Shown here: piece after piece, positions 1 to 9,390 of the stretch
How the letters are laid out: every line of letters starts with the position of its first letter
How positions within the stretch are numbered: the first letter of the stretch is position 1
Origin: Lampris incognitus
Lineage: Eukaryota > Chordata > Actinopteri > Lampriformes > Lampridae
DNA: 64,000 nt
Direction of reading: 5' to 3'
Assembly: GCF_029633865.1 (NCBI RefSeq)
Contig: NW_026611078.1
Coordinates: 744,001 to 808,000 of the forward strand
Translations under genes and position numbers: made by a program
Notes under the pieces: generated by a model
Databases searched by the model: none
Told to the model about the DNA's origin: nothing
The model's input: only the letters and a program-made list of their open reading frames with translations

Positions 1-115
1 TGCAGGAAGCACTCCGTCCCTGGCTGCACAGACATTTCATAGCCATAGTGTTGATCAGTTGAGCGATCTTGAATCACCTTGTCAGGAAGCTTGATCAGTG
101 GAGGGCCAACACAGA

Positions 116-310
116 TCAGGTGAAGTTTGGATTGATATCCAAGTCTGCAGCAGAATCAAGGAGCTTTCCTTTTGGCCCGGATAATTTGTTGTCTGACAGA
201 GTAGAGCCATCAAGGTCAACAATGAGACGGCACAGGGGAAGCTCACCAGTGAGCAGGTTGCACACCAACCAGACCAGCTTTCTCCCCAGGTGCAGCTCCA
301 GCTTATGCAT
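116..310 (-). CDS. Candidate terminal coding exon, unknown host gene
   Basis: The minus strand has a 64-codon open stretch of ordinary globular composition (Leu-rich start, then a DLDGSTLSDNKL segment), ending in a TGA at 116-118. It does not resemble the transposon proteins elsewhere in the window. The downstream minus-strand sequence (1-115) would be 3' UTR. I do not recognise the family and see no convincing acceptor, so this could be a chance ORF or a gene fragment. Just beyond it, on the plus strand, an AATAAAG followed by a TTAATCTTGAAC tail (about 350-374) looks like the 3' end of a fish LINE. Confidence 0.3.
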   Translation of the reverse strand: MHKLELHLGRKLVWLVCNLLTGELPLCRLIVDLDGSTLSDNKLSGPKGKLLDSAADLDINPNFT

Positions 311-537
311 TATGGGTGAAAGCCCAAGCCAACCTTCCCACTTTGTGGGACAATAAAGTTAATCTTGAACCTTGAGGGGGAGAAATAGAAAATGTGAAGA
401 ACAAAAAAGCTACAAAGACCTTCAGTATTAAAAAGGAAGTACACTTTACTTGAGCTCTAAAAAGACTCACAATGAATGGACTTTGGAGTCGTCTGGCTTG
501 TACAAATTTGCTTTTTATTGGTTTACTATTTTATTTT

Positions 538-946
538 TTTGCCCCCCCCCCTTTTCTCTCCAATTGTATCCGACCAATTACCCCACTCCTCCGAGCCGTC
601 CCGGTCTCTGCTCCACCCCCTCTGCTGATCCGGGGAGGGCTCCAGACTACCACATGCCTCCTCCAATACATGTGGAGTTGCCAGCCGCTTCTTTTCACCT
701 GACAGTGAGGAGTTTCACCAGGGGGACGTAGCGCGTGGGAGGATCACGCTGTTTCCCCCTCCCCCTGAACAGGCGCCCTGACCGGCCAGGGGAGGCGCTA
801 GTGCAGCCACCAGGACACATACCCACATCTGGCTTCTCACCCGCAGTCACGGCCAATTGTGTCTGTAGGGACGCCCGACCAAGCCGTAGGTAACACGGGG
901 ATTCGAACCTGTGATCCCCGTGTCGTTAGGCAACGGAATAGACCGC
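538..946 (-). mobile_element. tRNA-derived SINE
   Basis: Read on the minus strand, the element starts near 946 with a tRNA-like head. It contains a B-box match (GGTTCGAATCCCC, near 900-912), a GC-rich body and an A-rich tail near 530-540. The body matches, by memory, a repeat very common in teleosts. It is a non-autonomous retroposon needing a partner LINE for copying. Low-complexity C and T runs at 540-552 mark the tail end. No target duplication was clear to me. Confidence 0.65.
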
Positions 947-1264
947 CATGGTTTACTGTTTTTGAATGACAATTGTAACTGTACCTCATTGTTGTAAATA
1001 AAGAAAGTTTGGGGTTTTTTTGGGGTGTAGGGGGGCAAGGTGTCCTATTGAGCTGAAACTAATGCTTCTCAAAGCTTGGTCAGCTTGAAGGGAAATACAT
1101 TTCTACTGTGTCCTAATAGACACTATCAAGTACATGAATTATCATCTGGATGCTTTGAGACCGCTGTCAGCACTTGTTACAGGCATAGCATGCTTGGCAT
1201 TAAATATATTTAAGAAAAAAACAATACAATAATGCTAACATGTTTAATAATAATAATGGACTAC
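947..1264. other. No gene recognised
   Basis: This AT-rich spacer lies between the SINE and the LINE. It contains short A and T runs and no supported exon or repeat boundary. Confidence 0.5.
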
Positions 1265-1304
1265 ATTTATATAGCGCTACTACTACTACTTTCGGCTGCT
1301 CCCG

Positions 1305-2864
1305 TTAGGGGTCGCCACAGCGGATCATCCGTTTCCATTTCTTCCTTTCTTCTGCGTCTTCCTCTGTCACACCAGCCACCTGCATGTCTTCCCTCACCAC
1401 ATCCATAAACCTCCTCTTTGGCCTTCCTCTTCTCCTCTTCCCTGGCAGCTCCATATTCAGCATCCTTCTCCCAATATACTCAGCATCTCTCCTCCACACA
1501 TGTCCAAGCCATCTCAATCTTGCCTCTCTTGCTTTGTCTCCAAACCGTCCAACCTGAGCGGTCCCTCTAATATACTCGTTCCTAATCCTGTCCTTCTTCG
1601 TTACTCCCAGTGAAAATCTTAGCATCTTCATCTCTGCCACCTCCAGCTCCGCCTCCTGTCTTTTCGTCAGTGCCACTGTCTCCAAACCATATAACATAGC
1701 TGGTCTCACAACCATCTTGTAAACTTTCCCTTTAACTCTTGCTGATACCCTTCTGTCGCAAATCACTCCTGACACACTTCTCCACCCACTCCAACCTGCC
1801 TGCACTCTCTTTTTTACCTCTCTACTGCACTCCCCCTTAGTTTGGACAGTTGACCCCACGTATTGAAACTCAAATGCCTTTGTCACCTCCACTCCTTGCA
1901 TCCTGACCATTCCACTGTCCTCCCTCTCATTCACGCATAGGTATTCCGTCTTGCTCCTACTGACTTTCATTCCTCTTCTCTCCAGTGCATACCTCCACCT
2001 CTCCAGGCTCTCCTCAACCTGCACCCTACTCTCGCTACAGATCACAATGTCATCCGCGAACATCATCGTCCATGGAGACTCTTGCCCGATCTTGTCCGTC
2101 AACCTGTCCATCACCATTGCAAACAAGAAAGGGCTAAGAGCCGATCCTTGATGTAATCCCACCTCCACCTTGAACCCATCTGTCATTCCAACCGCACACC
2201 TCACCATTGTCACACTGCCCTCATACGTATCCTGCACCACTCCTACATACTTCTCTGCAACTCCTGACTTCCTCATACAATACCACACCTCCTCTCTCGG
2301 CACTCTGTCATAAGCTTTCTCTAAATCTACAAAGACACAGTGCAACTCTTTCTGGCCTTCTCTATACTTCTCAATCAACATTCTCAAAGCAAACATCGCA
2401 TCTGTGGTGCTCTTTCGTGGCAAGAAACCATACTGCTGCTCGCTGATCGTCACCTCTCCTCTTAACCTAGCTTCTATTACTCTTTCCCATATCTTCATGC
2501 TGTGGCTAATCAACTTTATACCTCTGTAGTTGTTACAGTTCTGCACATCGCCCTTGTTCTTGAAAATCGGTACCAGTATGCTTCTTCTCCACTCCTCAGG
2601 CATCCTCTCACTTTCCAGGATTGTGTTAAACAATCTAGTTAAAAACTCCACTGCCATCTCTCCTAAACATCTCCATGCCTCCACAGGTATGTCATCAGGA
2701 CCAACTGCCTTTCCATTCTTCATCCTCTTCATAGCTGCCCTCACTTCCTCCTTGCTAATCCGCTGAACTTCCTGATTCACTATCCCTACATCATCCAACC
2801 TTCTCTCTCTCTCATTTTCTTCATTCATCAGCCCCTCAAAGTATTCCTTCCACCTTCTTAGCAC
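1305..2864 (-). pseudogene. LINE reverse transcriptase (3' part of EN-RT ORF)
   Basis: The 519-codon frame contains the RT fingers and palm: FVDLEKAYDRVPR (first catalytic Asp), GLHQGSALSPFLF and the FADDIVI catalytic box. These are followed by the thumb and a C-terminal part with LRWLGHVWRRD and GKRRRGRP motifs typical of this LINE group. It would copy the LINE RNA at the nicked target. Apart from the upstream frameshift the frame is open to its natural stop at 1305, so the copy is young or well preserved. Confidence 0.88.
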
Positions 2865-4296
2865 ACTCCTCGCTTGTCAGCACATTTCCATCTCTATCCT
2901 TAATCGCCCTAACTTGCTGCACATCCTTTGCAGCTTGGTCCCTCTGTCTAGCCAATCGGTACAAGTCCTTTTCTCCTTCCTTAGTGTCTAATCTGTCATA
3001 CAACTCACCATACGCCTTTTCCTTTGCCTTTGCCACCTCTCTCTTTGCTTTACGCTGCATCTCCTTGTACTCCTGTCTACTTTCTTCATCTCTCTTACTA
3101 TCCCACTTCTTCTTTGCCAACCCTTTCCTCTGTATAATTTGCTGTACTTCCTCATTCCACCACCAAGTCTCCTTGTCTTCCTTCCTCTGTCCTGATGACA
3201 CACCAAGTACCTTCCTAGCTGTCTCCCTCACTATTTCTGCAGTGGTTGTCACGCCATCTGGCAACTCTTCACTACCACCCAGTGCCTGTCTTAACTCCTG
3301 CCTGAACTCCACACAACAGTCTTCCTTCTTCAACTTCCACCATTTGATCTTCGGCTGTGTCTTCACTCGCTTCCTCTTCTTGGTCTCCAAAGTCATCCTA
3401 CAGACCACCATCCGATGCTGCCTAGCTACGTTCTCCCCTGTCACCACCTTGCAGTCTCCAATCCCTTTTAGATGGCGCCTTCTACATACGATATAGTCCA
3501 CCTGTGTGCACTTTCCTCCACTCTTGTACGTCACCCTGTGTTCCTCCCTCTTCTTGAAATATGTATTCACCACAGCCATTTCCATCCTTTTCGCAAAATC
3601 AACCACCATCTGTCCTTCCACATTTCTCTTCTTGACTCCATACCTTCCCATCACCTCCTCATCACCTCTGTTCCCTTCACCAACATGTCCATTGAAGTCC
3701 GCTCCAATCACCACTCTCTCCTCCTTGGGTACCCTCTCCACCATGTCGTCCAACTCACTCCAGAATTCTTCTTTCTCCTCCATCTCACACCCAACTTGCG
3801 GGGCATATGCGCTGATAACATTCAGCAATAAACCTTCGATTTCCAGCTTCATACTCATCACTCTGTCTGACACTCTCTTCACCTCCAGCAAGCTCTTGAC
3901 ATACTCTTCCTTCAGAATTACCCCTACCCCATTACTCCTCCCATTCACACCATGGTAGAAGAGTTTGAACCCACCCCCGATACTCCTGGCCTTACTCCCC
4001 TTCCACCTGGTCTCTTGCACACACAGTATGCCTACCTTTCTTCTTTCCATCATGTCAGCCAGCTCTCTCCCTTTACCAGTCATAGTGCCAACATTCAAAG
4101 TTCCAACTCTCACCTCCACATGCCTACCCTTCCTCCTCTCTAGCTGCCTCTGGACATGCTTTCCCCCTCTCCTTCTCCTTCGCCCAACAGTAGCATGGTT
4201 TCCACCGACACCCTGCTGGTTAACAGTACCGGTGGCGGTCGTTGGTAACCCGGGCCTCGACCGATCCGGTATGTAAGTCTTATTTATGATCCGCAT
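2836..4296 (-). pseudogene. LINE apurinic endonuclease domain (5' part of EN-RT ORF)
   Basis: The 486-codon frame holds an APE-type endonuclease, which nicks target DNA to prime reverse transcription. Visible motifs are the N-terminal VGTLNVGTMTGK, the catalytic Glu in CVQETRW, GADFNGHVG and a VDYIVCRR segment. The C-terminal third is Lys/Glu/Arg-rich linker leading to the RT. The frame ends at 2836, while the RT frame opens at 2864, one base out of register. The coding sense reads through if a single base is lost or gained near 2860-2870, so this is one ORF broken by a small indel. Confidence 0.85.
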
Positions 4297-4728
4297 ATTT
4301 GATTTGGCAAAGATTTTACACCGGATGCCCTTCCTGACGCAACCCTCCCCATTTGTCCGGGCTTGGGACCGGCACTAAGGATGCACTGGCTTGTGCATCC
4401 TCAGTGGCTGGGTTATTTATATAGCGCTAAATTTTGATAAATATTAGACGTACATCACAAGTAATGACAATGTGTGTTGCTGTGATGTGGGTTGGAGAGA
4501 AGAGCAGGATGTGTACAGCTGTGACAAGCATCTCTTCATTTGCATGTGACGTCATGACAGTTCATCTCATTGTGTATTTGAAACATCACAATATGCCTTT
4601 AGTCTGTGATGACGTACAGTTGTATAGTTGTGCGCTGCTTGTGGTGAGCTGGACTAATGTGTTGGACTGTTTCACTGTGTACATGTGTACTTTCTCTTGG
4701 TCTGTGCCTGTGTGTGGGATGTTCTCAG

Positions 4729-4887
4729 GTTCAGGACACAAAGGCTGCAGGACGCAGTCTTGCAGCTGCTACAGAGGAAGTCCACAATGTCCGCAGGAAG
4801 CTGCAGACTCATCTGCCACAGGTCCCAGACTGCATCCTCATCCCATGTGAGGATGAAGAGGACACCCTCATGGACCGCTGGCTCCAT
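4729..4887 (+). CDS. Candidate internal exon of an unrecognised host gene
   Basis: A 159-bp (53-codon) open stretch has a TTCTCAG acceptor just before 4729 and a GTGAGA donor at 4888. Both borders are phase 0. The peptide is helical and charged (KAAGRSLAAATEEVHNVRRKL), then acidic (CEDEEDTLMD), in the manner of a spectrin-repeat or coiled-coil protein. I do not recognise the gene, and no partner exon was found in the flanks. It may be a real exon of a host gene lying mostly outside the window, or a fortuitous ORF. Confidence 0.4.
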
Positions 4888-4970
4888 GTGAGATCAGTCT
4901 TTTCCTCACCCACACCTCTTCCTCACCTCCTGCTTTCTTCTTCTCCTTTCTTATCACACATCAGGAGCTG

Positions 4971-5100
4971 TTGGACATGTAGTCCCTCCAGATTGGACAT
5001 GTAGTCCCTCCAGATTGGACATGTAGTCCCTCCAGATTGGACATGTAGTCCCTCCAGATTGGACACGTAGTCCCTCCAGATTGGACATGTAGTCCCTCCA
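4971..5100. repeat. 22-bp minisatellite, ~6 copies
   Basis: The unit TTGGACATGTAGTCCCTCCAGA repeats about 5.9 times with almost no divergence (one copy has ACACG for ACATG). After 5101 the sequence resembles a decayed fish LINE piece (GAAAACCTCTAAAGGAAGGC near 5150). Confidence 0.9.
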
Positions 5101-5182
5101 GCGAGTTCTGAGTCTACCCCGGGGTCTCCTCCCAGTTGGACATGCTCAGAAAACCTCTAAAGGAAGGCGCCCAGGAGGCATC

Positions 5183-5280
5183 CTAATAATAATAATAATC
5201 ATGATAATAATAATAATCATCATCCTCATCATCATATTAACAATAATAATAATAATAATAATTATCATTATTATTATTAT
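5183..5280. repeat. AAT/ATC triplet microsatellite
   Basis: Runs of AAT and ATC triplets switch to ATT in the right part. Confidence 0.9.
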
Positions 5281-5397
5281 GGTGGTTTTAGGTAGGAGTG
5301 AAATCCCGGTCGTGCTAGTGTTAAGGGGCTTCGCAAATATTTTCCCAGGAGGACATTAAAACGACCTCCTTCACAGAGTCAAAAGCTTCACATCCGC

Positions 5398-5469
5398 TGC
5401 TGTGACCCGGATTCGAACCGGGGTTGCTGCGGCCACAACGCAGAGTACTGACCACTATACGATCACAGC
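5398..5469 (-). tRNA. tRNA-His (GTG)
   Basis: The minus strand folds as a 72-nt cloverleaf. The acceptor arms GCTGTGA/TCACAGC pair fully, the anticodon loop is TTGTGGC with anticodon GTG, and the T-arm is CCCGG TTCGAAT CCGGG. The A box (TCGTATAGTGGTCAG) and B box are intact and there is no intron. It closely matches vertebrate tRNA-His, with the CCA tail absent as usual. A T-rich pol III stop was not clearly seen. Confidence 0.93.
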
Positions 5470-5864
5470 GGGTCAGTCAGGTGATGGTGACGACTCACTT
5501 TGACCAAACCACGGACTTCATACTGACCAGCGCCAGTCCCAAAAAGCAGGACACGTGTGTCGGTGTGTGTGCAGACTGTTAGAAAAAGATGGAGCAGTCG
5601 TTACTGAGGCATCTGGTCCGTCACTTTAAGACCCACTGACATGTTTGGTTCCAGCAAAGCTCGCTGGTCATCTTTACACATAACTGACCAACACTGGACA
5701 TTGTGTAAAACTGCACACAAAGTTAAATTGGTGTTTATCCTGCCGATATGAGTTTATCGCTAACAGTAATGAACACATCTAGATTGTTTTCTATTTCATA
5801 AACTCAGGGTTGGATTATACGGTTTGATTGACGTTTAGGAGAACACGTGATACCGTATAATATA
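5470..5864. other. Spacer between the two tRNA genes
   Basis: Nothing was recognised here: no exon, repeat or RNA gene. Confidence 0.5.
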
Positions 5865-5936
5865 TTCCCATACCGGGAGTCGAACCCGGGCCGCCTGGGT
5901 GAAAACCAGGAATCCTAACCGCTAGACCATACGGGA
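5865..5936 (-). tRNA. tRNA-Glu (TTC)
   Basis: The minus strand gives a 72-nt cloverleaf. The acceptor stem TCCCGTA/TATGGGA has one G-U pair, the anticodon loop is TTTTCAC with anticodon TTC, and the T-arm contains GGTTCGACTCC. It lies in the same orientation as tRNA-His about 400 bp away, so the two may belong to a small tRNA cluster. Confidence 0.95.
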
Positions 5937-6035
5937 CCTGAGAACCAACCACTGTGTGTTTTATTCCAGCTGGCGCGGGAACATGGACTCACCATTATGG
6001 CTCGTGGTATACCTGTTGTAGCAGTTGATCTTTAC

Positions 6036-6324
6036 CAGGGGGCGACAAGGGCACCTCCTCCACACGCACTTTCGTGGGGCCCCTCAAAAAATGGCACAAA
6101 ATGTTTTCCATCACCACTGCATCCTGTTTGAGAAATGGACGATAATTCAAATCAATGATGATGTTATTACTGACAGGTAAACATATATATGAAACAGATC
6201 AAGTAAATGAGTAAACAACCATATAAGTAGTACTTAAATGTTCCCTGTACATACTTCGAGGCTCTGTGGTGGGGTGTCTTCCTCCATGGGGAGTGGTTCT
6301 GTCTGGATTCTCTGCAGTACTCGA
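6036..6324 (-). CDS. Two further exon-like segments downstream of the Ulp1 part
   Basis: Segment 6255-6324 has a TTTTAG acceptor and a GTATGT donor and reads RVLQRIQTEPLPMEEDTPPQ. Segment 6036-6123 has a CAAACAG acceptor and GTAAAG donor and reads DAVVMENILCHFLRGPTKVR. Same strand and compatible style suggest they are the 3' end of the KDZ-like gene. An unrelated host gene cannot be excluded. Confidence 0.35.
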
Positions 6325-6673
6325 CTAAAAGCAAAAGTGAACTAGAATTACAATGTCATATCTTTCCAGTGTGTGTTACTTGACATACATTGCAAATCAC
6401 TTGCATAATGGAAATGTACATAATCCATATTGTAAACCCCTAAATGATGAATTGTTGTTATGACAGATGCTACTTTGAAAATTGCAATCAATTGCTAATT
6501 GGAGTATACAGCAATATAACTTTGCAGCAGGTATAAAACACTGTAAAGCCATTAAAAATCTTAGCTGGTTTGTTAAATACTAGTTGCACACCCTTGCAGT
6601 ATAATTATACCCCAATAACGATGTTCTACATTGTACAATCAGTCACTCATCACTAGCATGTATATCGATCATA
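6325..6673. other. No gene recognised
   Basis: AT-rich sequence between the exon-like segment and the Tc1 element. Only the possible TAG stop of the interrupted exon (6653-6655) is notable. Confidence 0.45.
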
Positions 6674-7921
6674 CACTATATGGACAAACGTACTGGGACA
6701 CACCTCTTAATCACTGAATTCAGGTGTTTCATTCAGATCCATTGCCACAGGTGTATAAAGTCAAGCAGCTGGCCATGCAGTCTGCATTTACACACATTTG
6801 TGAAAGAATGGGTGGTTCTGAAGAGCTCAGTGAATTCAAGCGTGGTACTGTCATAGGATGCCACCTTTGTAATAAGCCAGTTGGTGAAATTTCTTCCCCG
6901 CTAGATATTCCATGTTCAACTGTAAGTGGTATTATTGAAAAGTGGAAGCGTTTAGGAACAACAGCAACTCAGCCATGAAGTGGCAGACCACGTAAAGTCA
7001 CACAGCGGGGTCACCGAGTGCTGAGGCACATAGTGCGTAAAAGTCGCCAACGCTCTGTTGACTCAATAACTGCAGAGTTCCAACCTTCCTCTGACATTAA
7101 CATCAGCACAAAAACTGTGCACCAGGAGCTTCATGGAATGGGTTTCCATGGCCGAGCAGCTGCATGCAAGCCTTACATCACCAAGCACAATGCCAAGCGT
7201 CGGATGGAGTGGTGTAAAGCACGCCGCCACTGGACTCTGGAGCAGTGGAAACATGTTCTGTGGAGTGACAAATCACACTTCTCTGTCTGGCAGTCTGATG
7301 GACGAGTCTGGGTTTGGCAGATGCCAGGAGAATGTTGCCTGCCTGACTGCATTGTGCCAACTGTAAAGTTTGGTGGAGGAGGTATAATGGTATGGGGTTG
7401 TTTTTCAGGGGTTGGGCTAGGCCCCTTAGTTCCAGTGAAAGGAAATCTTAATGCTTCAGCATACCAAGACATTTTGGACAATTCTATGCTTCCAACTTTG
7501 TGGGAACAGTTTGGGGAGGGCCCTTTTCTGTTCCAGCATGACTGTGCCCCCGTGTACAAAGCAAGGTCCATTAAGACACGGTTGGGTGAGTTTGGTGTGG
7601 AAGAACTTGACTGGCCCGCACAGAGTGCTGACCTCAACCCCATCGAACACCTTTGGGATGAAGTAGAATGGAGATTGCGAGCCAGGTCTTCTCGTCCAAC
7701 ATCCGTGCCTGACCTCACAAATGCTCTTTTGGATGAATAGACAAAAATTCCCACACACAAACTACAAAATCTTGTGGAAAGCCTTCCCAGAAAAGTGGAA
7801 GCTGTTATAGCTGCAAAGGGGGGCCAACTCCATGTTAATGACTATGGGTTTAGAATGGGATCGCATAAAAGCTCCTGTGGGTGTAATGGCCAGGTGTCCC
7901 AATACTTTTGTCCATATAGCG
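6674..7921 (+). mobile_element. Tc1/mariner element (DD34E), inactive
   Basis: A 1,248-bp element is bounded by TA target duplications (6672-6673, 7922-7923) and imperfect inverted ends of about 30 bp starting CACTATATGGACAAA / CGCTATATGGACAAA. It carries one transposase gene on the plus strand. It sits in the last Ulp1-region exon of the KDZ-like gene. Two nonsense codons make it non-autonomous. Confidence 0.9.
6724..7917 (+). pseudogene. Tc1-type transposase with two nonsense codons
   Basis: One continuous reading frame is broken by TGA at 6976-6978 (probably once CGA) and TAG at 7738-7740 (probably once TGG). It then runs open to about 7917 in the right end. The N-terminal part is the paired-type DNA-binding region (SEFKRGTVIGCHLCNKPVGE). 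The catalytic part has WSDKSHF (first Asp), FQHDCAPVY (second Asp) and [10 protein letters not shown] (Glu), with 34 residues between the last two, i.e. DD34E. Cut-and-paste transposition at TA sites is the family role. Confidence 0.88.
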
Positions 7922-7989
7922 TAACTTCCCAGAGGAAATGACTCCAGCAGCTGCAGGCACCACCACCGCCGTATTTCAGGCATGTCAAA
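7922..7989 (-). pseudogene. Last Ulp1-region exon, cut by a Tc1 element
   Basis: After a TATCAG acceptor the exon reads FDMPEIRRWWCLQLLESFP, continuing the protease C-terminus. The coding sequence runs straight into the right end of the Tc1 element at 7921. Reading on from the other side of the element (below 6,673), the frame meets a TAG at 6653-6655 after a few codons. The insertion therefore disrupted the exon near its 3' end. Confidence 0.5.
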
Positions 7990-8073
7990 CTGATACAATA
8001 TGATAATTGGTGATTTGTAAAATGTTAATTATGTTCTCCCTGTCCATTTTCTCTAGAAATTATTATAAATGTA

Positions 8074-9377
8074 CAAACCCCAATTCCAATGAAGTTGGGA
8101 CGTTGTGTAAAACGTAAATAAAAACAGAATACAATGATTTGCAAATCCTTTTCCACCTATATTCAATTGAATACACTACAAAGACAAGATATTTAATGTT
8201 CAAACTGATAAACTTTATTGTTTTTTAGCAAATATTCACTCATTTTGAATTTGATGCCTGCAACATGCTCCAAAGAAGCTGGGACAGGGGCATGTTCACC
8301 ACTGTGTTACACCACCTTTCCTTTTAACAACACTCAATAAGCGTTTGGGAACTGAGGACACCAATTGTTGAAGCTTTGTAGGCGGAATTCCTTCCCCTTC
8401 TTGCTTGATGTACGACTTCGGTGGCTCAACAGTCCGGGGTCTCCGTTGTCGTATCTTGCACGTCATAATGCACCACACATTTTCAATGGAAGACGGGTCA
8501 TGACTGCAGGCAGGCCAGTCCACTACCCGCACTCTTTTACTACGAAGCCACGCTGGTGTAACACGTGCGGAATGTGGCTTGGCATTGTCTTGCTGAAATA
8601 AGCAGGGACGTCCCTGGAAAAGACGTCGCTTGGACGGCAGCATATGTTGCTCCAAAACCTGTATGTACCTTTCAGATGTATGTACCTTGTAGATGTAGCA
8701 ACGAACTGTGTTAACTGACGATGGTTTTCCCAAGTGCTCCTGAGCCCACATGGTAATATCCTTTACAGAATGATGTCGGTTTTTAATGCAGTGGTGCCTG
8801 AGGGGTCGAAGGTCACGGGGATTCAGTGTTGGTTTTCGGCCTTGCCGCTTACGTGCAGAGATTTCTCCAGATTCTCTGCATGTTGTGATGATATTATGGA
8901 CTGTAGATGATGAAATCCCTAAATTCCTTGCAGTTGTACGTTGAGAAACGTTGTTCTTCAACTGTTGGACTATTTGCTCACACAGTTGTTCACAAAGTGG
9001 TGAACCTCACCCCATCCTTGCTTGTGAACGGCTGAGCCTTTCGGGGATGCTCCTTTTATACCCAATCATGACACTCACCTATTCCCAATTAACCTGTTCA
9101 CCTGTGGAATGTTCCAGACAGGGGTTTTTTGAGCATTCCTCAACTTTCCAGTCTTTTGTTGCCCCTGTCCCAGCTTCTTTGGAACGTGTTGCAGGCATCA
9201 AATTCAAAATGAGTGAATATTTGCAAAAAACAATAAAGTTTATCAGTTTGAACATTGAATATCTTGTCTTTGTAGTGTATTCAATTGAATACAGGTCGAA
9301 AAGGATTTGCAAATCATTGTATTCTGTTTGTGTTCCTGTTTTACACAACGTCCCAACTTCATTGGAATTGGGGTTTG
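8074..9377 (-). mobile_element. Tc1-like element with ~218-bp inverted repeats, internally deleted
   Basis: TA duplications (8072-8073, 9378-9379) flank near-perfect long inverted repeats, 8074-8291 and 9161-9377, starting CAAACCCCAATTCCAATGAA. This end sequence is very common in teleost genomes by memory. The internal transposase is shortened. The right end lies 13 bp from a KDZ-like gene exon (9391-9434), within that gene's intron. Confidence 0.9.
8296..8961 (-). pseudogene. Tc1-type transposase with central deletion
   Basis: The 221-codon frame has the N-terminal helix-turn-helix (TTARNLGISSSTVHNII) and the C-terminal catalytic part (CLFQQDNAKPHSARV, then SSIENVW with the Glu). About 110 residues expected between TVRCYIYK and ERYIQVLEQ are missing, including the first catalytic Asp of the usual WSDES box. 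The Pro-Asp before the Glu box is also altered (SHDPSSIEN). It cannot be an active transposase, though it might still bind the ends. Confidence 0.85.
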
Positions 9378-9390
9378 TACACAAACTCAC

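Larger units (their letters stand above)
1280..4414 (-). mobile_element. Full-length RTE-like non-LTR retrotransposon
   Basis: The element is 3,135 bp long and lies on the minus strand, flanked by a perfect 15-bp target duplication ATTTATATAGCGCTA (1265-1279 and 4415-4429). It has a 5' leader (4297-4414), an endonuclease-reverse transcriptase coding region and a 3' end of short triplet repeats (CTA/AGT units near 1279-1290). Full length plus matching duplication indicate target-primed reverse transcription of a complete copy. The EN-RT protein resembles RTE/BovB-type proteins, often annotated as craniofacial-development-protein-2-like. One frameshift separates the two coding frames. Confidence 0.85.

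Noticed and set aside
2984-4276. Long plus-strand ORFs opposite the LINE
   Set aside because: They are antisense shadows of the EN-RT frame, with low-complexity Ser/Pro/Leu composition and no domain.
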